DNA of 64,000 nt, taken from assembly GCA_963665555.2 (NCBI GenBank), contig OY762308.1:2418001-2482000 (forward strand). The letters run 5' to 3'. The position numbers were made by a program, and so were the translations under genes. The DNA comes from CAXXXW01 sp963665555 (GTDB taxonomy: Bacteria; Pseudomonadota; Alphaproteobacteria; Thalassobaculales; Thalassobaculaceae). The notes below the pieces were generated by a model. The model was not told the DNA's origin. It searched no databases and was given only the letters and a program-made list of their open reading frames with translations. Positions 33,351 through 41,340 of the stretch are shown here, piece after piece; the first letter of the stretch is position 1, and every line of letters begins with the position of its first letter.

Positions 33351-34175
33351 ATGGCCGGCGGCGCCGGGTTGCGCGAGCGGCTCCGCGCGCTGGTCGAGAG
33401 CGCGCCGGCGCGGCACGGGATCACCGCGCTCATCCTGCTGAACGCGGCGGTGCTGGCGCTGGAGACCAGCCCCCGGGCGATGGACGCCGCCGGCCCGGCG
33501 CTGGTGCTGGCGGACCGCTGCATCCTCGCGGTCTTCGTCGCGGAGTTGCTGCTGAAGCTCGCGGCTTACGGGCGGCGGTTCCCGCGCGACCCGTGGAACC
33601 TGTTCGACGCGCTGGTCGTCGGCGTCGCGCTGGCCCCGGCGACGGAGTCGCTTTCGGTGCTGCGGGCGCTGCGCATCCTTCGCGTGCTGCGGCTGATCTC
33701 CGCCGTTCCGTCGCTGCGGCGCGTCGTCGGCGCGCTGCTGCACGCCATTCCGGGGATGGGATCGGTGGTGGCGCTGCTGGCGGTGATCTTCTTCGTGTTC
33801 TCGGTGATGGCCACCAACCTGTTCGGCGCGGCCTTCCCGGCCTGGTTCGGCGACATCGGGCGCTCGGCCTACACGCTGTTCCAGGTGATGACGCTGGAAA
33901 GCTGGTCGATGGGGATCGTGCGGCCGGTGATGGAGTCGTTCCCGCTGGCCTGGATGTTCTTCGTGCCCTTCATCCTCGTCACCTCCTTCGCGGTGCTCAA
34001 CCTGTTCATCGGCATCGTCGTGGACGCCATGCAGACCCAGGCCCACGCGGCGGCGGCGGAGTCCGGCGCCGAGCCGACGGCGGCGGAACTGCGCGACGAG
34101 ATCGTGGCGCTGCGCCGGGAAGTCGCCGCCCTGTCGGCGCGCCGGGGCGGGCCGGACGCCGGCGCGCCGGGCTGA
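33351..34175 (+). CDS. Bacterial voltage-gated sodium channel (NaChBac family)
   Basis: The 274-residue protein has one six-TM voltage-gated channel repeat. S3 contains NLFDALVV. S4 has four regularly spaced arginines at 105, 108, 111 and 114 (LRALRILRVLRLI). The pore helix and filter read TLESWSM at 181-187, matching the NaChBac TLESWAS sodium filter. S6 is followed by a C-terminal coiled coil (246-264) as in tetrameric BacNaV channels. It should conduct Na+ across the inner membrane. Such channels are mostly known from marine and alkaliphilic bacteria. Its nearness to mtnP and petC looks incidental. Confidence 0.92.
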   Translation: MAGGAGLRERLRALVESAPARHGITALILLNAAVLALETSPRAMDAAGPALVLADRCILAVFVAELLLKLAAYGRRFPRDPWNLFDALVVGVALAPATESLSVLRALRILRVLRLISAVPSLRRVVGALLHAIPGMGSVVALLAVIFFVFSVMATNLFGAAFPAWFGDIGRSAYTLFQVMTLESWSMGIVRPVMESFPLAWMFFVPFILVTSFAVLNLFIGIVVDAMQTQAHAAAAESGAEPTAAELRDEIVALRREVAALSARRGGPDAGAPG

Positions 34176-34292
34176 GAGCGGTCGCCCGAAAATCGGGATT
34201 TTCCCTCGCCATCCCTTCGGCCGCTCCCCGGCATCGAGCCGGGGAGACGCCCGAGGGCGGGGCCGGCGACCGGCCAGAAAGCGGCGGCGCCC

Positions 34293-34320
34293 TTGCGCGC
34301 CCGGCGCGCGCGTGTATCGT
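34293..34320 (+). promoter_or_regulatory. Candidate promoter of the class II aldolase gene
   Basis: TTGCGC (34293-34298), 16-bp spacer, TATCGT (34315-34320), 33 bp before the ATG at 34353. The rest of the 177-bp gap holds only an inverted repeat, CTCCCCGG-CATCGAG-CCGGGGAG (34216-34238), which may end transcription of the channel gene. Confidence 0.4.
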
Positions 34321-34352
34321 CCGGGCATCGAAGGCGCGGCCGGAGGGGCGCC

Positions 34353-34985
34353 ATGTCCGAGACAAGCGCGCGGGACGCCATCGCCCGGCTGGCGAAGTCC
34401 CTGTTCGACCGGGGGCTGACCTTCGGAAGCTCCGGCAATATCAGCGTCCGCCTCGACGACGGCTGGCTGATGACGCCGACGGGATCGAGCCTGGGGAGCC
34501 TCGACCCGGCGCGCATCTCCCGGCTCGACGCCGCGGGCCGCCACATCTCCGGCGACGAGCCGACCAAGGAGAGCCTGCTGCACATCGCCATGTACGACGA
34601 ACGCCCGGCGGCCGGCGCGGTGGTGCACCTGCACTCCACCCATTCCGTCGCCGTCGGCTGCCTCGCCGACATCGACCCGGCCGATGTGCTGCCGCCGATC
34701 ACCGCCTACTACGTCATGCGGGTCGGGACGCTGCCGCTCGTCCCCTACTACCCGCCCGGCGATCCCGGCCTCGCCGGCGCGGTGCGCGCGATGGCGTCGC
34801 GCCACCACGCCGTGCTGCTGGCCAACCACGGCCCGGTGGTGGCGGGCAGGTCGCTGGAGGACGCGGTTTACGCCACCGAGGAGCTGGAGGAGACGGCGCG
34901 CCTGTTCCTCCTCCTGCGGGGCGCGCGCACGCGCTGGCTGACCCCCGCCCAGGTCGCCGAATTGCGCGAGCGGTTCCCGAACTGA
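34353..34985 (+). CDS. Class II aldolase/3-oxo-tetronate-4-phosphate decarboxylase-like
   Basis: The 210-residue protein has the class II aldolase zinc-site histidines in VVHLHSTHSVAV and LLANHGPVVAG, and the N-terminal GLTFGSSGNISVRLDDGWLMTPTGSSLG shared by OtnC-like decarboxylases. It probably acts on a phosphorylated sugar acid. No kinase (OtnK) or isomerase neighbour supports the tetronate pathway here, so the substrate is open. It appears monocistronic. Confidence 0.82.
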   Translation: MSETSARDAIARLAKSLFDRGLTFGSSGNISVRLDDGWLMTPTGSSLGSLDPARISRLDAAGRHISGDEPTKESLLHIAMYDERPAAGAVVHLHSTHSVAVGCLADIDPADVLPPITAYYVMRVGTLPLVPYYPPGDPGLAGAVRAMASRHHAVLLANHGPVVAGRSLEDAVYATEELEETARLFLLLRGARTRWLTPAQVAELRERFPN

Positions 34986-35033
34986 CCGGCGGCGGGGCGG
35001 GGCGGGCGGCGGGCGGGCGGCGCGCGGCGGGTT

Positions 35034-35061
35034 TTGCCGATCGGCGCGGGCGTGCTAGGCT
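35034..35061 (+). promoter_or_regulatory. Candidate promoter of the coiled-coil protein gene
   Basis: TTGCCG (35034-35039), 16 bp, TAGGCT (35056-35061), 48 bp before the ATG at 35110. Confidence 0.4.
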
Positions 35062-35109
35062 CGCGCCGGCGGCCGCTCCTCCGGCCGCGCCCCGAGGGAA
35101 CCGACGCCG

Positions 35110-35469
35110 ATGAGCCGCGCGCAGTTCTGGACGATTGTCGGCCTTTTCGTCGCCCTGGCCGGCCTTATGCTTGAGACGCGCTACCAGGACGCCGTCGAAC
35201 GGGCGAACACGCGCGCCGAAATCCAGGACCTGCGCGCCGAAACGCGCGCCGGGATCGAAGCCTTGCGAACGGAACTCCATGCCGAGATCGCGAGCCTTCG
35301 GGCGGATTTGAACGACCTGCGCGACAAGGTCGACGAACTGAACACGCGCGTCTCGCGCATGGAGGGGCGGCTGGAGACGGTGCTCCGGGAGCGGGACGAG
35401 GGCGCGCGGGTGACGCGCGAAACCGTCAAGGCCATCGTCGAGGAGGTTCTGGCCGAACGGGGCCTCTGA
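35110..35469 (+). CDS. Small membrane-anchored coiled-coil protein
   Basis: The 119-residue protein has an N-terminal TM (about 6-20, FWTIVGLFVALAGLML) followed by a long charged coiled coil (28-95) with heptads of Leu and Ile between Arg, Glu and Asp. No catalytic motif is seen. Similar short TM-plus-coiled-coil proteins are encoded at 51148 and 53639. The function is unknown. The epoxide-hydrolase-like gene starts 35 bp downstream. Confidence 0.6.
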   Translation: MSRAQFWTIVGLFVALAGLMLETRYQDAVERANTRAEIQDLRAETRAGIEALRTELHAEIASLRADLNDLRDKVDELNTRVSRMEGRLETVLRERDEGARVTRETVKAIVEEVLAERGL

Positions 35470-35504
35470 ACCTCCCGCCCCTCGCGCATCGCCGGAGAAC
35501 GCGC

Positions 35505-36644
35505 ATGACGCTGCGACAGCCCTACGACCCCGCGATCCTGCCCGGCGGCGTGCGCTCGCGCCATGTGGACAACCGCAACGGGCTGGAGATGCACATCCTG
35601 GAAGCCGGGCACGAGGCGCCCGGCCGGCCTGCGGTCCTGCTGCTGCACGGCTTCCCGGAACTGGCCTGGAGCTGGCGCAAGATCCTGCCCGCGCTGGGCG
35701 AGGCCGGCTACCACGCCATCGCGCCGGACCTCCGCGGCTACGGCCGGACCCTGGGCTGGGGGCCGGTCGATTACGACGACGACCTCGGCCCGTTCCGCCT
35801 GCTCAACACGGTGCGCGACGCGGTGGGCCTGCTCGCCGCCTGCGGGCACGGCCGGGCGGCCGTGGTGGGGCACGATTACGGGGCCTCGGTCGCCGCCTGG
35901 GCGGCCTTGGTCCGCCCGGACGTCTTCCGTAGCTGCGTGTTGATGAGCGCGCCCTTCGACGGGCCGCCGCCGCTGGCGGCTCCGGGCGCGCCGGACGGCC
36001 CGGACATCCACGCCGAACTGGCGGCGCTCGACCGGCCGCGCAAGCACTACCACTGGTACTACTCGACCCGCCCGGCCAACGCCGACATGACGGAATGCCC
36101 GGAGGGCGTGCACGCCTTCCTGCGCGCGTACTACCACCACAAAAGCGCCGACTGGAAGGCCAACCGTCCCCACCTTCTGGAGGCGTGGCGGGCGGACCGG
36201 CTGGCCCTCATGCCGGACTACTACATCATGGGCCTGGACGACACGATGCCGGAGGCGGTGGGGCGCGAGGCGCCGTCGGCGGCGGAGGTCGCCGCCAACG
36301 CCTGGCTGACCGAGGAGGAACTGGCGGTCTACGCGGCCGAGTATGTCCGCAACGGCTTCCAGGGCGGCCTCAACTGGTATCGCCAGAGGACGACCGGGCA
36401 CGACCTCGACGAGTTGCGCACCTTCGCCGGGAAGACCATCGACCAACCGTCCTGCTTCGTCTCCGGCAAGTCCGACTGGGGCGTCTACCAGCGCCCCGGC
36501 GCGGCCGAACGCATGAACGGGACCGTCTGCACCAACATGGCCGGCTTCCATCTGGTCGAGGGCGCCGGCCACTGGGTCCAGCAGGAGCAACCGGAGGAAA
36601 CCCGCCGCCTGCTCCTCGCCTTCCTGCGCGAACACGCGTGGTAG
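35505..36644 (+). CDS. Alpha/beta hydrolase, epoxide hydrolase-like
   Basis: The 379-residue protein has the oxyanion motif LLLHGFPELAWSW, nucleophile elbow GHDYGAS (Asp nucleophile, as in epoxide hydrolases and haloalkane dehalogenases), acid region VSGKSDWGVYQ and catalytic His in GAGHWVQQEQPEE. Two cap-domain tyrosines expected for epoxide hydrolases may lie in HYHWYYS and ADWKANR-flanking helices. It likely opens epoxides or esters in the cytosol. ATG 35505 is preceded by GGAGAA. Confidence 0.83.
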   Translation: MTLRQPYDPAILPGGVRSRHVDNRNGLEMHILEAGHEAPGRPAVLLLHGFPELAWSWRKILPALGEAGYHAIAPDLRGYGRTLGWGPVDYDDDLGPFRLLNTVRDAVGLLAACGHGRAAVVGHDYGASVAAWAALVRPDVFRSCVLMSAPFDGPPPLAAPGAPDGPDIHAELAALDRPRKHYHWYYSTRPANADMTECPEGVHAFLRAYYHHKSADWKANRPHLLEAWRADRLALMPDYYIMGLDDTMPEAVGREAPSAAEVAANAWLTEEELAVYAAEYVRNGFQGGLNWYRQRTTGHDLDELRTFAGKTIDQPSCFVSGKSDWGVYQRPGAAERMNGTVCTNMAGFHLVEGAGHWVQQEQPEETRRLLLAFLREHAW

Positions 36645-36659
36645 TGCTCCAGGGGGCGG

Positions 36660-36680
36660 GGTAGCGCCCTCGGTAGCGCC
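36660..36680. repeat. Two direct GGTAGCGCC copies 3' of the toxin-antitoxin locus
   Basis: GGTAGCGCC occurs at 36660-36668 and 36672-36680. The same 9-mer recurs beyond the other end of the toxin-antitoxin pair as an inverted repeat at 37471-37496, so the locus is bracketed by this sequence. Confidence 0.6.
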
Positions 36681-36695
36681 GCTCCGGCGGGTTAA

Positions 36696-37013
36696 GGCGA
36701 TCGCCGCCAGCCCCTTGTTCGCCACCAGCGTCAGCAGCTTGAGCGACGCGCCGCGCGGACGCGACTCCCCGCTCTCCCAGCGGCCGACCAGACGGGGCGT
36801 GACCCAAAGATGGCGGGCAAAATCCTCCCGGCCCACCCCCTCCCGCTCCCGGATGGCGCGGATGTCCTCCGGTCCGAGTTCCTTCCCCGGCGCGAGGCAA
36901 AGTTCGTCGAACTCCTTCATCGAGCATGTCTTCAGGCCGCCGGCCCGTTCGAGGTCCAGCGCGGTCTTGTGCACGACCGCCAGCAGATCACTTTTGTACC
37001 GTCGCTTTGTCAT
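36696..37013 (-). CDS. HigA-like HTH antitoxin lacking an in-frame stop at its natural end
   Basis: Codons 1-106 encode a complete Xre-type antitoxin: an N-terminal MTKRRYKSDLLAVVHKTA dimerisation segment, then a helix-turn-helix (about 48-103: LGPEDIRAIREREGVGREDF, TPRLVGRWESGESRPRGASL). Homologues end at the GLAAIA seen here at 101-106. The next bases read TTAACC instead of TAA: one extra T after codon 106 turns the expected stop into Leu-Thr. The frame then runs antisense through the hydrolase gene to 35181. Either the mutation is real and the antitoxin carries a long tail, or a base call is wrong. Its start overlaps the toxin end by 26 bp. Confidence 0.65.
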
Positions 37014-37419
37014 TCCGCGCGACCTCCACGATTGCGCCCCCGTCGATCTTCAGCGCAAGCTCGCCGTCCGTGTACGCCAGCATTTCCGTCCCGAGTCGAC
37101 GTAGCGAGCCGAGTTCGCTCCGTCCGATGTTCGCCCGATCATTCTTGGCGAAACCATACACGAAAAACGCCCGCTCGCCCTCGCGAAACAGCAGGATCGC
37201 GCGAAAGCCTCGGGACTTGCCCTGCCCACGCCTCGCCACGCGCTGTTTGATCACGCCGCCGCCCAGGTCGGCGTCGATCGATCCTCGTTCCACGCGGCGA
37301 ACCGCCTCTACCAACACCTCGTTCCCGATTCTCTCGCGGTTGGCGAAACGGGAGAACTCCCTGGTCACGAATATGCGGACCACGGGGTTCGCGCCCGCGA
37401 GCCCGTGGCTCCGCGTCAT
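36988..37419 (-). CDS. RelE/HigB-family toxin (type II)
   Basis: The protein has 143 residues from ATG 37419. A GTG at 37383 would give 131 residues beginning VVRIFVTREFSRFA, which matches the usual start of this family better. The fold markers are ADLGGGVIKQRVARRGQGKS, FRAILLFREGERAFFVYGFAKNDRANI and a C-terminal LAYTD segment. Toxin-first order and the 26-bp overlap with an HTH antitoxin are typical of HigBA. Such toxins cut mRNA at the ribosome. Base composition is less GC-rich than the flanks, consistent with transfer. Confidence 0.82.
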   Translation of the reverse strand: MTRSHGLAGANPVVRIFVTREFSRFANRERIGNEVLVEAVRRVERGSIDADLGGGVIKQRVARRGQGKSRGFRAILLFREGERAFFVYGFAKNDRANIGRSELGSLRRLGTEMLAYTDGELALKIDGGAIVEVARNDKATVQK

Positions 37420-37470
37420 CGTTCGCTTCCCCTTCGATCGGCCGCCGCGCCAGGAAGTACCTTGGCGTAG

Positions 37471-37496
37471 GGTAGCGCCCGCCGGCCGGCGCTACC
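37471..37496. promoter_or_regulatory. Inverted repeat GGTAGCGCC/GGCGCTACC, candidate antitoxin operator
   Basis: GGTAGCGCC at 37471-37479 and its reverse complement at 37488-37496 form a perfect 9-bp inverted repeat with an 8-bp centre, 52-77 bp upstream of the toxin ATG. Its outer arm contains the phhB stop codon. Position and symmetry suit binding by a dimeric HTH antitoxin; it could instead act as a terminator for phhB. Confidence 0.45.
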
Positions 37497-37785
37497 CGGC
37501 CGCCGCGTCGTCCATGAAGCGGGCCATGCGGATGTCGAGGTCGGTCACGCCGCCGGCGTCGTGGGTGGAGAGCGTCACCTCGACGCGGTTGTAGACGTTG
37601 AACCATTCCGGGTGGTGGTCCATCTTCTCGGCCAGCAGCGCCGCGCGCGCCATGAAGGCGAAGGCGCGGTTGAAATCGGCGAATTCGTAGGTCCGCGCGA
37701 TCGCGTCGCGCCCCTCCGCCTCGCGCCATTCCGGCAGGCCGGCCAGCGCCGCCCGCCGGGCCTCCCCCTCCAGCTTGTCCCTCAC
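37492..37785 (-). CDS. phhB: Pterin-4a-carbinolamine dehydratase
   Basis: The 97-residue protein has the PCD active-site motif MDHHPEWFNVYNRVEVTLST and the C-terminal GGVTDLDIRMARFMD. It starts at a GTG overlapping the amidase stop (GTGA). The family recycles 4a-hydroxytetrahydrobiopterin after aromatic amino acid hydroxylation and also occurs without a hydroxylase, as here. It is the last gene of the minus-strand catabolic operon. Confidence 0.92.
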   Translation of the reverse strand: MRDKLEGEARRAALAGLPEWREAEGRDAIARTYEFADFNRAFAFMARAALLAEKMDHHPEWFNVYNRVEVTLSTHDAGGVTDLDIRMARFMDDAAAG

Positions 37786-39260
37786 GCGCCGTCCTCCGCC
37801 CCGTTCGCGGCGGGCGAGCGCGGGTCGATCGGGACCAGGCCGGCGAGGCCCGCCGCCTCCTCGTAAAGGTTGGCCGCCGACAGCAGGTCCGCCTCGCCGC
37901 GCGGCCCGCCGACGACCTGGAGCCCGACCGGCAGGCCGGACGCCGTGAAGCCCGCCGGAACGCTCATCGCCGGATGGCCGGTGAGCGTGACGGCGTAGGC
38001 GACCGTCAGCCATTCGACGTAGTTCGCGAAGGTATGACTCCCGAGCCGCTCGACATACCGGTGCTCGACCGGGTAGGGCGGCACGATCGTGGCCGGGCAC
38101 ACCAGCAGGTCGTATTCCTCGAAAAACGCCCGCGCCCGCGCGAGGTAGCGCCCGCGCGCCAGTTCGACCCGCGCGAAGTCGTCCACCGTGAGTTCGGCCG
38201 CGCGCTCGATGTTCCAGATAACCTCGGGCTTCAGCGCGTCGCGCCGCGTCTCGAGCAGGGTCTTCTTGCCGACATAGAAGGACATCGCGCGCCAGGTCTG
38301 GAAAATGTCCTGCACATCCGAGAAGTCGGGATGCGCCTCCTCGACGACGCAGCCGATCTCCTCGAACCGCCGGGCCGCCGCGGCGCAGATGTCCGCCACC
38401 TCCCCGTCCACCGGCGTGACGCCGAGGTCGCGGGAGAACGCCACCTTGCGGGGGCGCTTGCGCGCGGCCACCGCCTCGACATAGCTCTCCCGCGCGCGCG
38501 GGAGCGAGATCGGGTCCGCCGGGTGGTGGCCCACCATCGCGTCGAGCAGCAGCGCCGTGTCCGGCACGTTGCGCGCCATCGGCCCGGCGACCGAGAAGGG
38601 CTGGCCCGGAATGCCGGGCAGGTCGTCCGGGTAGGAGCCGGGGCCGGCCGCGCCGTGCGCCACCCGGCCGGGGCTGGGCCGGAACCCGACGACGGAGCAG
38701 AAGCTGGCCGGGCTGCGCAGCGAGCCGCCCAGGTCCGACCCGCTGGCGAGCCAGGCCTGCCCGGTCGCCAGCGCGACGGCGGAGCCGCCGGAGGAGCCGG
38801 CGCAGCTTTTCGAGGTGTCCCACGGGTTCCGCGTCGCCCCGAACACTTCGTTGAAAGTGTTGGCCCCGGCGCCGAACTCCGGCGTGTTCGACTTGGCGTA
38901 TACGACCGCCCCCTCCGCCTCCAGCATCTCGACCAGGCAGTCGGAGCGTTCGGGGACGAAATCGGCGTAGACCGGCGACCCCCAGGTGGTGCGCACGCCG
39001 GCGACCGGGTCGAGGTCCTTGATCGCGACCGGCAGCCCGGCCAGCATCCCGCGCTCGCCCGCCGGCCGGTCCATCAGCGCCCGCGCCCGGTCCCGCGCCC
39101 GCTCGAAACAGAGCGTGGGGAGCGCGTTCACCGCGCCGTCGGTCTCCGCGATCCGCGCCTCCAGCGCGTCGAGCAGCTCCAGCGGCGAGACCGCGCCCGC
39201 GCGCAGCAGGCCGAGGATTTCCGTCGCGGTCTTGGCCGGGAGGCCGGAATCGGCGGCCAT
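37782..39260 (-). CDS. Amidase-signature-family enzyme
   Basis: The 492-residue protein has the complete Ser-cisSer-Lys triad: Lys81 in PVAIKDL, Ser156 in CAGSSGGSA and Ser180 in GSDLGGSLRSPA. The C-terminal GHPAMSVPAGF is also family-typical. These enzymes hydrolyse amide bonds of diverse small molecules in the cytosol. It lies in a same-strand row with an SDR, a Rieske oxygenase, a second SDR and a CoA-transferase, so the amide is probably an intermediate or entry substrate in that pathway. Confidence 0.9.
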   Translation of the reverse strand: MAADSGLPAKTATEILGLLRAGAVSPLELLDALEARIAETDGAVNALPTLCFERARDRARALMDRPAGERGMLAGLPVAIKDLDPVAGVRTTWGSPVYADFVPERSDCLVEMLEAEGAVVYAKSNTPEFGAGANTFNEVFGATRNPWDTSKSCAGSSGGSAVALATGQAWLASGSDLGGSLRSPASFCSVVGFRPSPGRVAHGAAGPGSYPDDLPGIPGQPFSVAGPMARNVPDTALLLDAMVGHHPADPISLPRARESYVEAVAARKRPRKVAFSRDLGVTPVDGEVADICAAAARRFEEIGCVVEEAHPDFSDVQDIFQTWRAMSFYVGKKTLLETRRDALKPEVIWNIERAAELTVDDFARVELARGRYLARARAFFEEYDLLVCPATIVPPYPVEHRYVERLGSHTFANYVEWLTVAYAVTLTGHPAMSVPAGFTASGLPVGLQVVGGPRGEADLLSAANLYEEAAGLAGLVPIDPRSPAANGAEDGA

Positions 39261-39318
39261 CGCGAAGTCCTCCGTCCCGCGCGGCGCGGCCCCCCGCGGG
39301 AGGCGCCGGCGCCGGGCG

Positions 39319-40068
39319 TCAATAGGTGGCGCGGCCGCCGGAAATGTCGAACACGGCGCCGGTGCTGAACGAGCATTCCTCCGACGCCAGCCAGGACACC
39401 AGGCTCGCGATCTCCTCGACCAGACCGAACCGGCCGATGGGGATTTTCGAGAGCATGTAGTCGATATGCGTCTGGCTCACCTGGTCGAAGATTTCGGTGC
39501 GGACCGCCGCCGGGGTGATGCAGTTCACCGTGATCGCGGTGTCGGCCAGTTCCTTGCCGAGCGATTTGGTCAGCCCGATCACGCCCGCCTTGGCGGCGCT
39601 GTAGGCCGAGGCGTTCGGGTTGCCCTCCTTGCCGGCGATCGACGCGATGTTGACGATCCGCCCATAGCCGGTCTCGCGCATCCCCGGAACGACGGCGCGG
39701 CAGCACAGGAAGGTCCCGTTCAGGTCGATATCGACCACCCGCCGCCAGTCCTCGACCGGGTAGTCCCAGGTCTTGTGGTTGGGGCCGGCGATCCCCGCGC
39801 TGTTCACCAGGATGTCGATCCCGCCGAGCGCCGCCGCCGTCCCGCGCGCCGCCGCCTCGACCGAACCGGCGTCCGTCACGTCGACGATCCGCGCATCCGC
39901 GCCGCCCGCGAAACCCTCCGCGACCTCGGCCGTCCGCGCGCCGTCCATGTCCCAGAGCGAGACCCTGGCCCCGCTGGCGGCCAGGCGCCGCGCGACGGCG
40001 AGGCCGATACCGCGCGCCCCGCCGGTGACGACCGCCGCGCGGCCGGAGAAATCGTGGGTGACGGCCAT
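39319..40068 (-). CDS. Short-chain dehydrogenase/reductase
   Basis: The 249-residue classical SDR has TGGARGIG, NSAGIAGP, NIASIAGKEG, YSAAKAG and the C-terminal DISGGRATY. The pattern resembles 3-oxoacyl-ACP reductase/FabG-like and L-fucose-type SDRs; Asp42 after the cofactor strand (LWDMDG) suggests NAD preference. It lies between the amidase and the Rieske oxygenase, 47 bp from the latter. Confidence 0.85.
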   Translation of the reverse strand: MAVTHDFSGRAAVVTGGARGIGLAVARRLAASGARVSLWDMDGARTAEVAEGFAGGADARIVDVTDAGSVEAAARGTAAALGGIDILVNSAGIAGPNHKTWDYPVEDWRRVVDIDLNGTFLCCRAVVPGMRETGYGRIVNIASIAGKEGNPNASAYSAAKAGVIGLTKSLGKELADTAITVNCITPAAVRTEIFDQVSQTHIDYMLSKIPIGRFGLVEEIASLVSWLASEECSFSTGAVFDISGGRATY

Positions 40069-40115
40069 CGCCTCGCTCCCGGTCCCGTTCGTCGGCCCGG
40101 CCCCGGCCCGCGCCC

Positions 40116-41297
40116 TCAGGCGGCGGCGCGCGCCGCCGGGAGCGCGCCCACCCGCTCGCCCACCAGGGCGGCGACGGTCTTCTCGAAATGCTGCAGCGCC
40201 GCTTCGTTGCGGCCGTAGACCACATGCTCCTGCGCGCCGGAGGCCGCGCCGCTCTGGATGCCCTCGCCGGCCGTGAAATCCTCCAGTTCGACGGTGCGCA
40301 CGGTGAGGTCGAGGTTCCGTTGCCAGTGCGCGTCCGCCTCTTCCGTCGCCGGCGGTTCGGGCGTGTAGAATTCGAGGTAGACCTTCGTCTCGTCCACCTT
40401 GCCGTCCACCGGGTAGAAGCGCCAGATCTCGTAATGGTCGATCAGCACGACGACCACCGTGTTGGGCGGCATCGCGTAGACCAGCGCCGATTCCCGCACC
40501 AGGTCCCAGTCCTCCTCCGGCTCGGCGCGCATCTCCTCGATGGTGCGGCGGACGAACACCTCGCGCAGGTTGGGGCCGTAGGTGTCGACGATGCTGAGGT
40601 TGGGGATGAACAGCGGCCCCACCGTCTCGGTATGCAGGGCCGGGAAGTGGTAGGACTCCAGGAAGGTGTCCATGACGATCTTCCAGTTCATCCGGCGCGT
40701 CATGGTCCGCGTGCCGTAATGGTGCTGGCCCGCCAGGTCGAAACCGGCGAGGTCGTCGTCCAGGCCCTCGAACACCGCGTCGAGGTCGAGCGCCCCGCCG
40801 GGCCGCGGCGCGACCCAGACCATGCCGTGCCGCTCCCCCGCCGGGAGTTCGCGCAAGCCGAACGCGGACCTGTCCACCTCGCCGAAGCTCTTGCGCTCCG
40901 GCAGCGCGACGAGGCGGCCGGACGTGTCGTAGCTCCAGGCGTGGTAGGGGCAGACGAAGACCCGCTTGCCCTTGCCGCACCCCTCGGCGACGCGCGCGCC
41001 GCGATGGCGGCACACGTTGAGGAAGGCGCGGACCCGGCCGGTCCGGTCGCGCGTGGCGAGGATGGGCACGCCCAAATCGTCGTTGGTGAGGTAGTCCCCC
41101 GGCTCCGGGATCAGGCAGGACAGGCCGACATATTGCGGCCGGCCGAGGAACAGCGTCTCCCACTCCCGCGCCAGCCGTTTCTCGCAGGTGAAGGCCGAGA
41201 CCGGGTTGCGGGCCACTTCCGGGGACATGTCGGTCGTGCCGGCGTCGAGATGCGCGAAGATGCGCTTGCCGAGTTCGACCTGGGTCGCGTGGCGCAT
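40116..41297 (-). CDS. Rieske non-heme iron oxygenase, alpha subunit
   Basis: The 393-residue protein has the Rieske cluster boxes CRHRGARV and CPYHAWSYD near residue 95-120. The mononuclear iron site is NWKIVMDTFLESYHFPALH, where the two His and the bridging Asp/Glu are placed as in ring-hydroxylating oxygenases. It inserts oxygen into, or demethylates, an organic substrate using electrons from a separate reductase. No reductase gene is nearby. The operon neighbours (two SDRs, amidase, CoA-transferase) suggest degradation of an aromatic or N-methylated compound. Confidence 0.9.
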   Translation of the reverse strand: MRHATQVELGKRIFAHLDAGTTDMSPEVARNPVSAFTCEKRLAREWETLFLGRPQYVGLSCLIPEPGDYLTNDDLGVPILATRDRTGRVRAFLNVCRHRGARVAEGCGKGKRVFVCPYHAWSYDTSGRLVALPERKSFGEVDRSAFGLRELPAGERHGMVWVAPRPGGALDLDAVFEGLDDDLAGFDLAGQHHYGTRTMTRRMNWKIVMDTFLESYHFPALHTETVGPLFIPNLSIVDTYGPNLREVFVRRTIEEMRAEPEEDWDLVRESALVYAMPPNTVVVVLIDHYEIWRFYPVDGKVDETKVYLEFYTPEPPATEEADAHWQRNLDLTVRTVELEDFTAGEGIQSGAASGAQEHVVYGRNEAALQHFEKTVAALVGERVGALPAARAAA

Positions 41298-41340
41298 GGC
41301 TCCGCCTCCGTCGATTCGATTCGCCGCCTCGCGCGCGGGC

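Noticed and set aside
35181..36695. A genuine ~500-residue C-terminal domain of the antitoxin
   Set aside because: The extension lies exactly antisense to the intact hydrolase gene and shows no domain motif; it is read-through after a lost stop.
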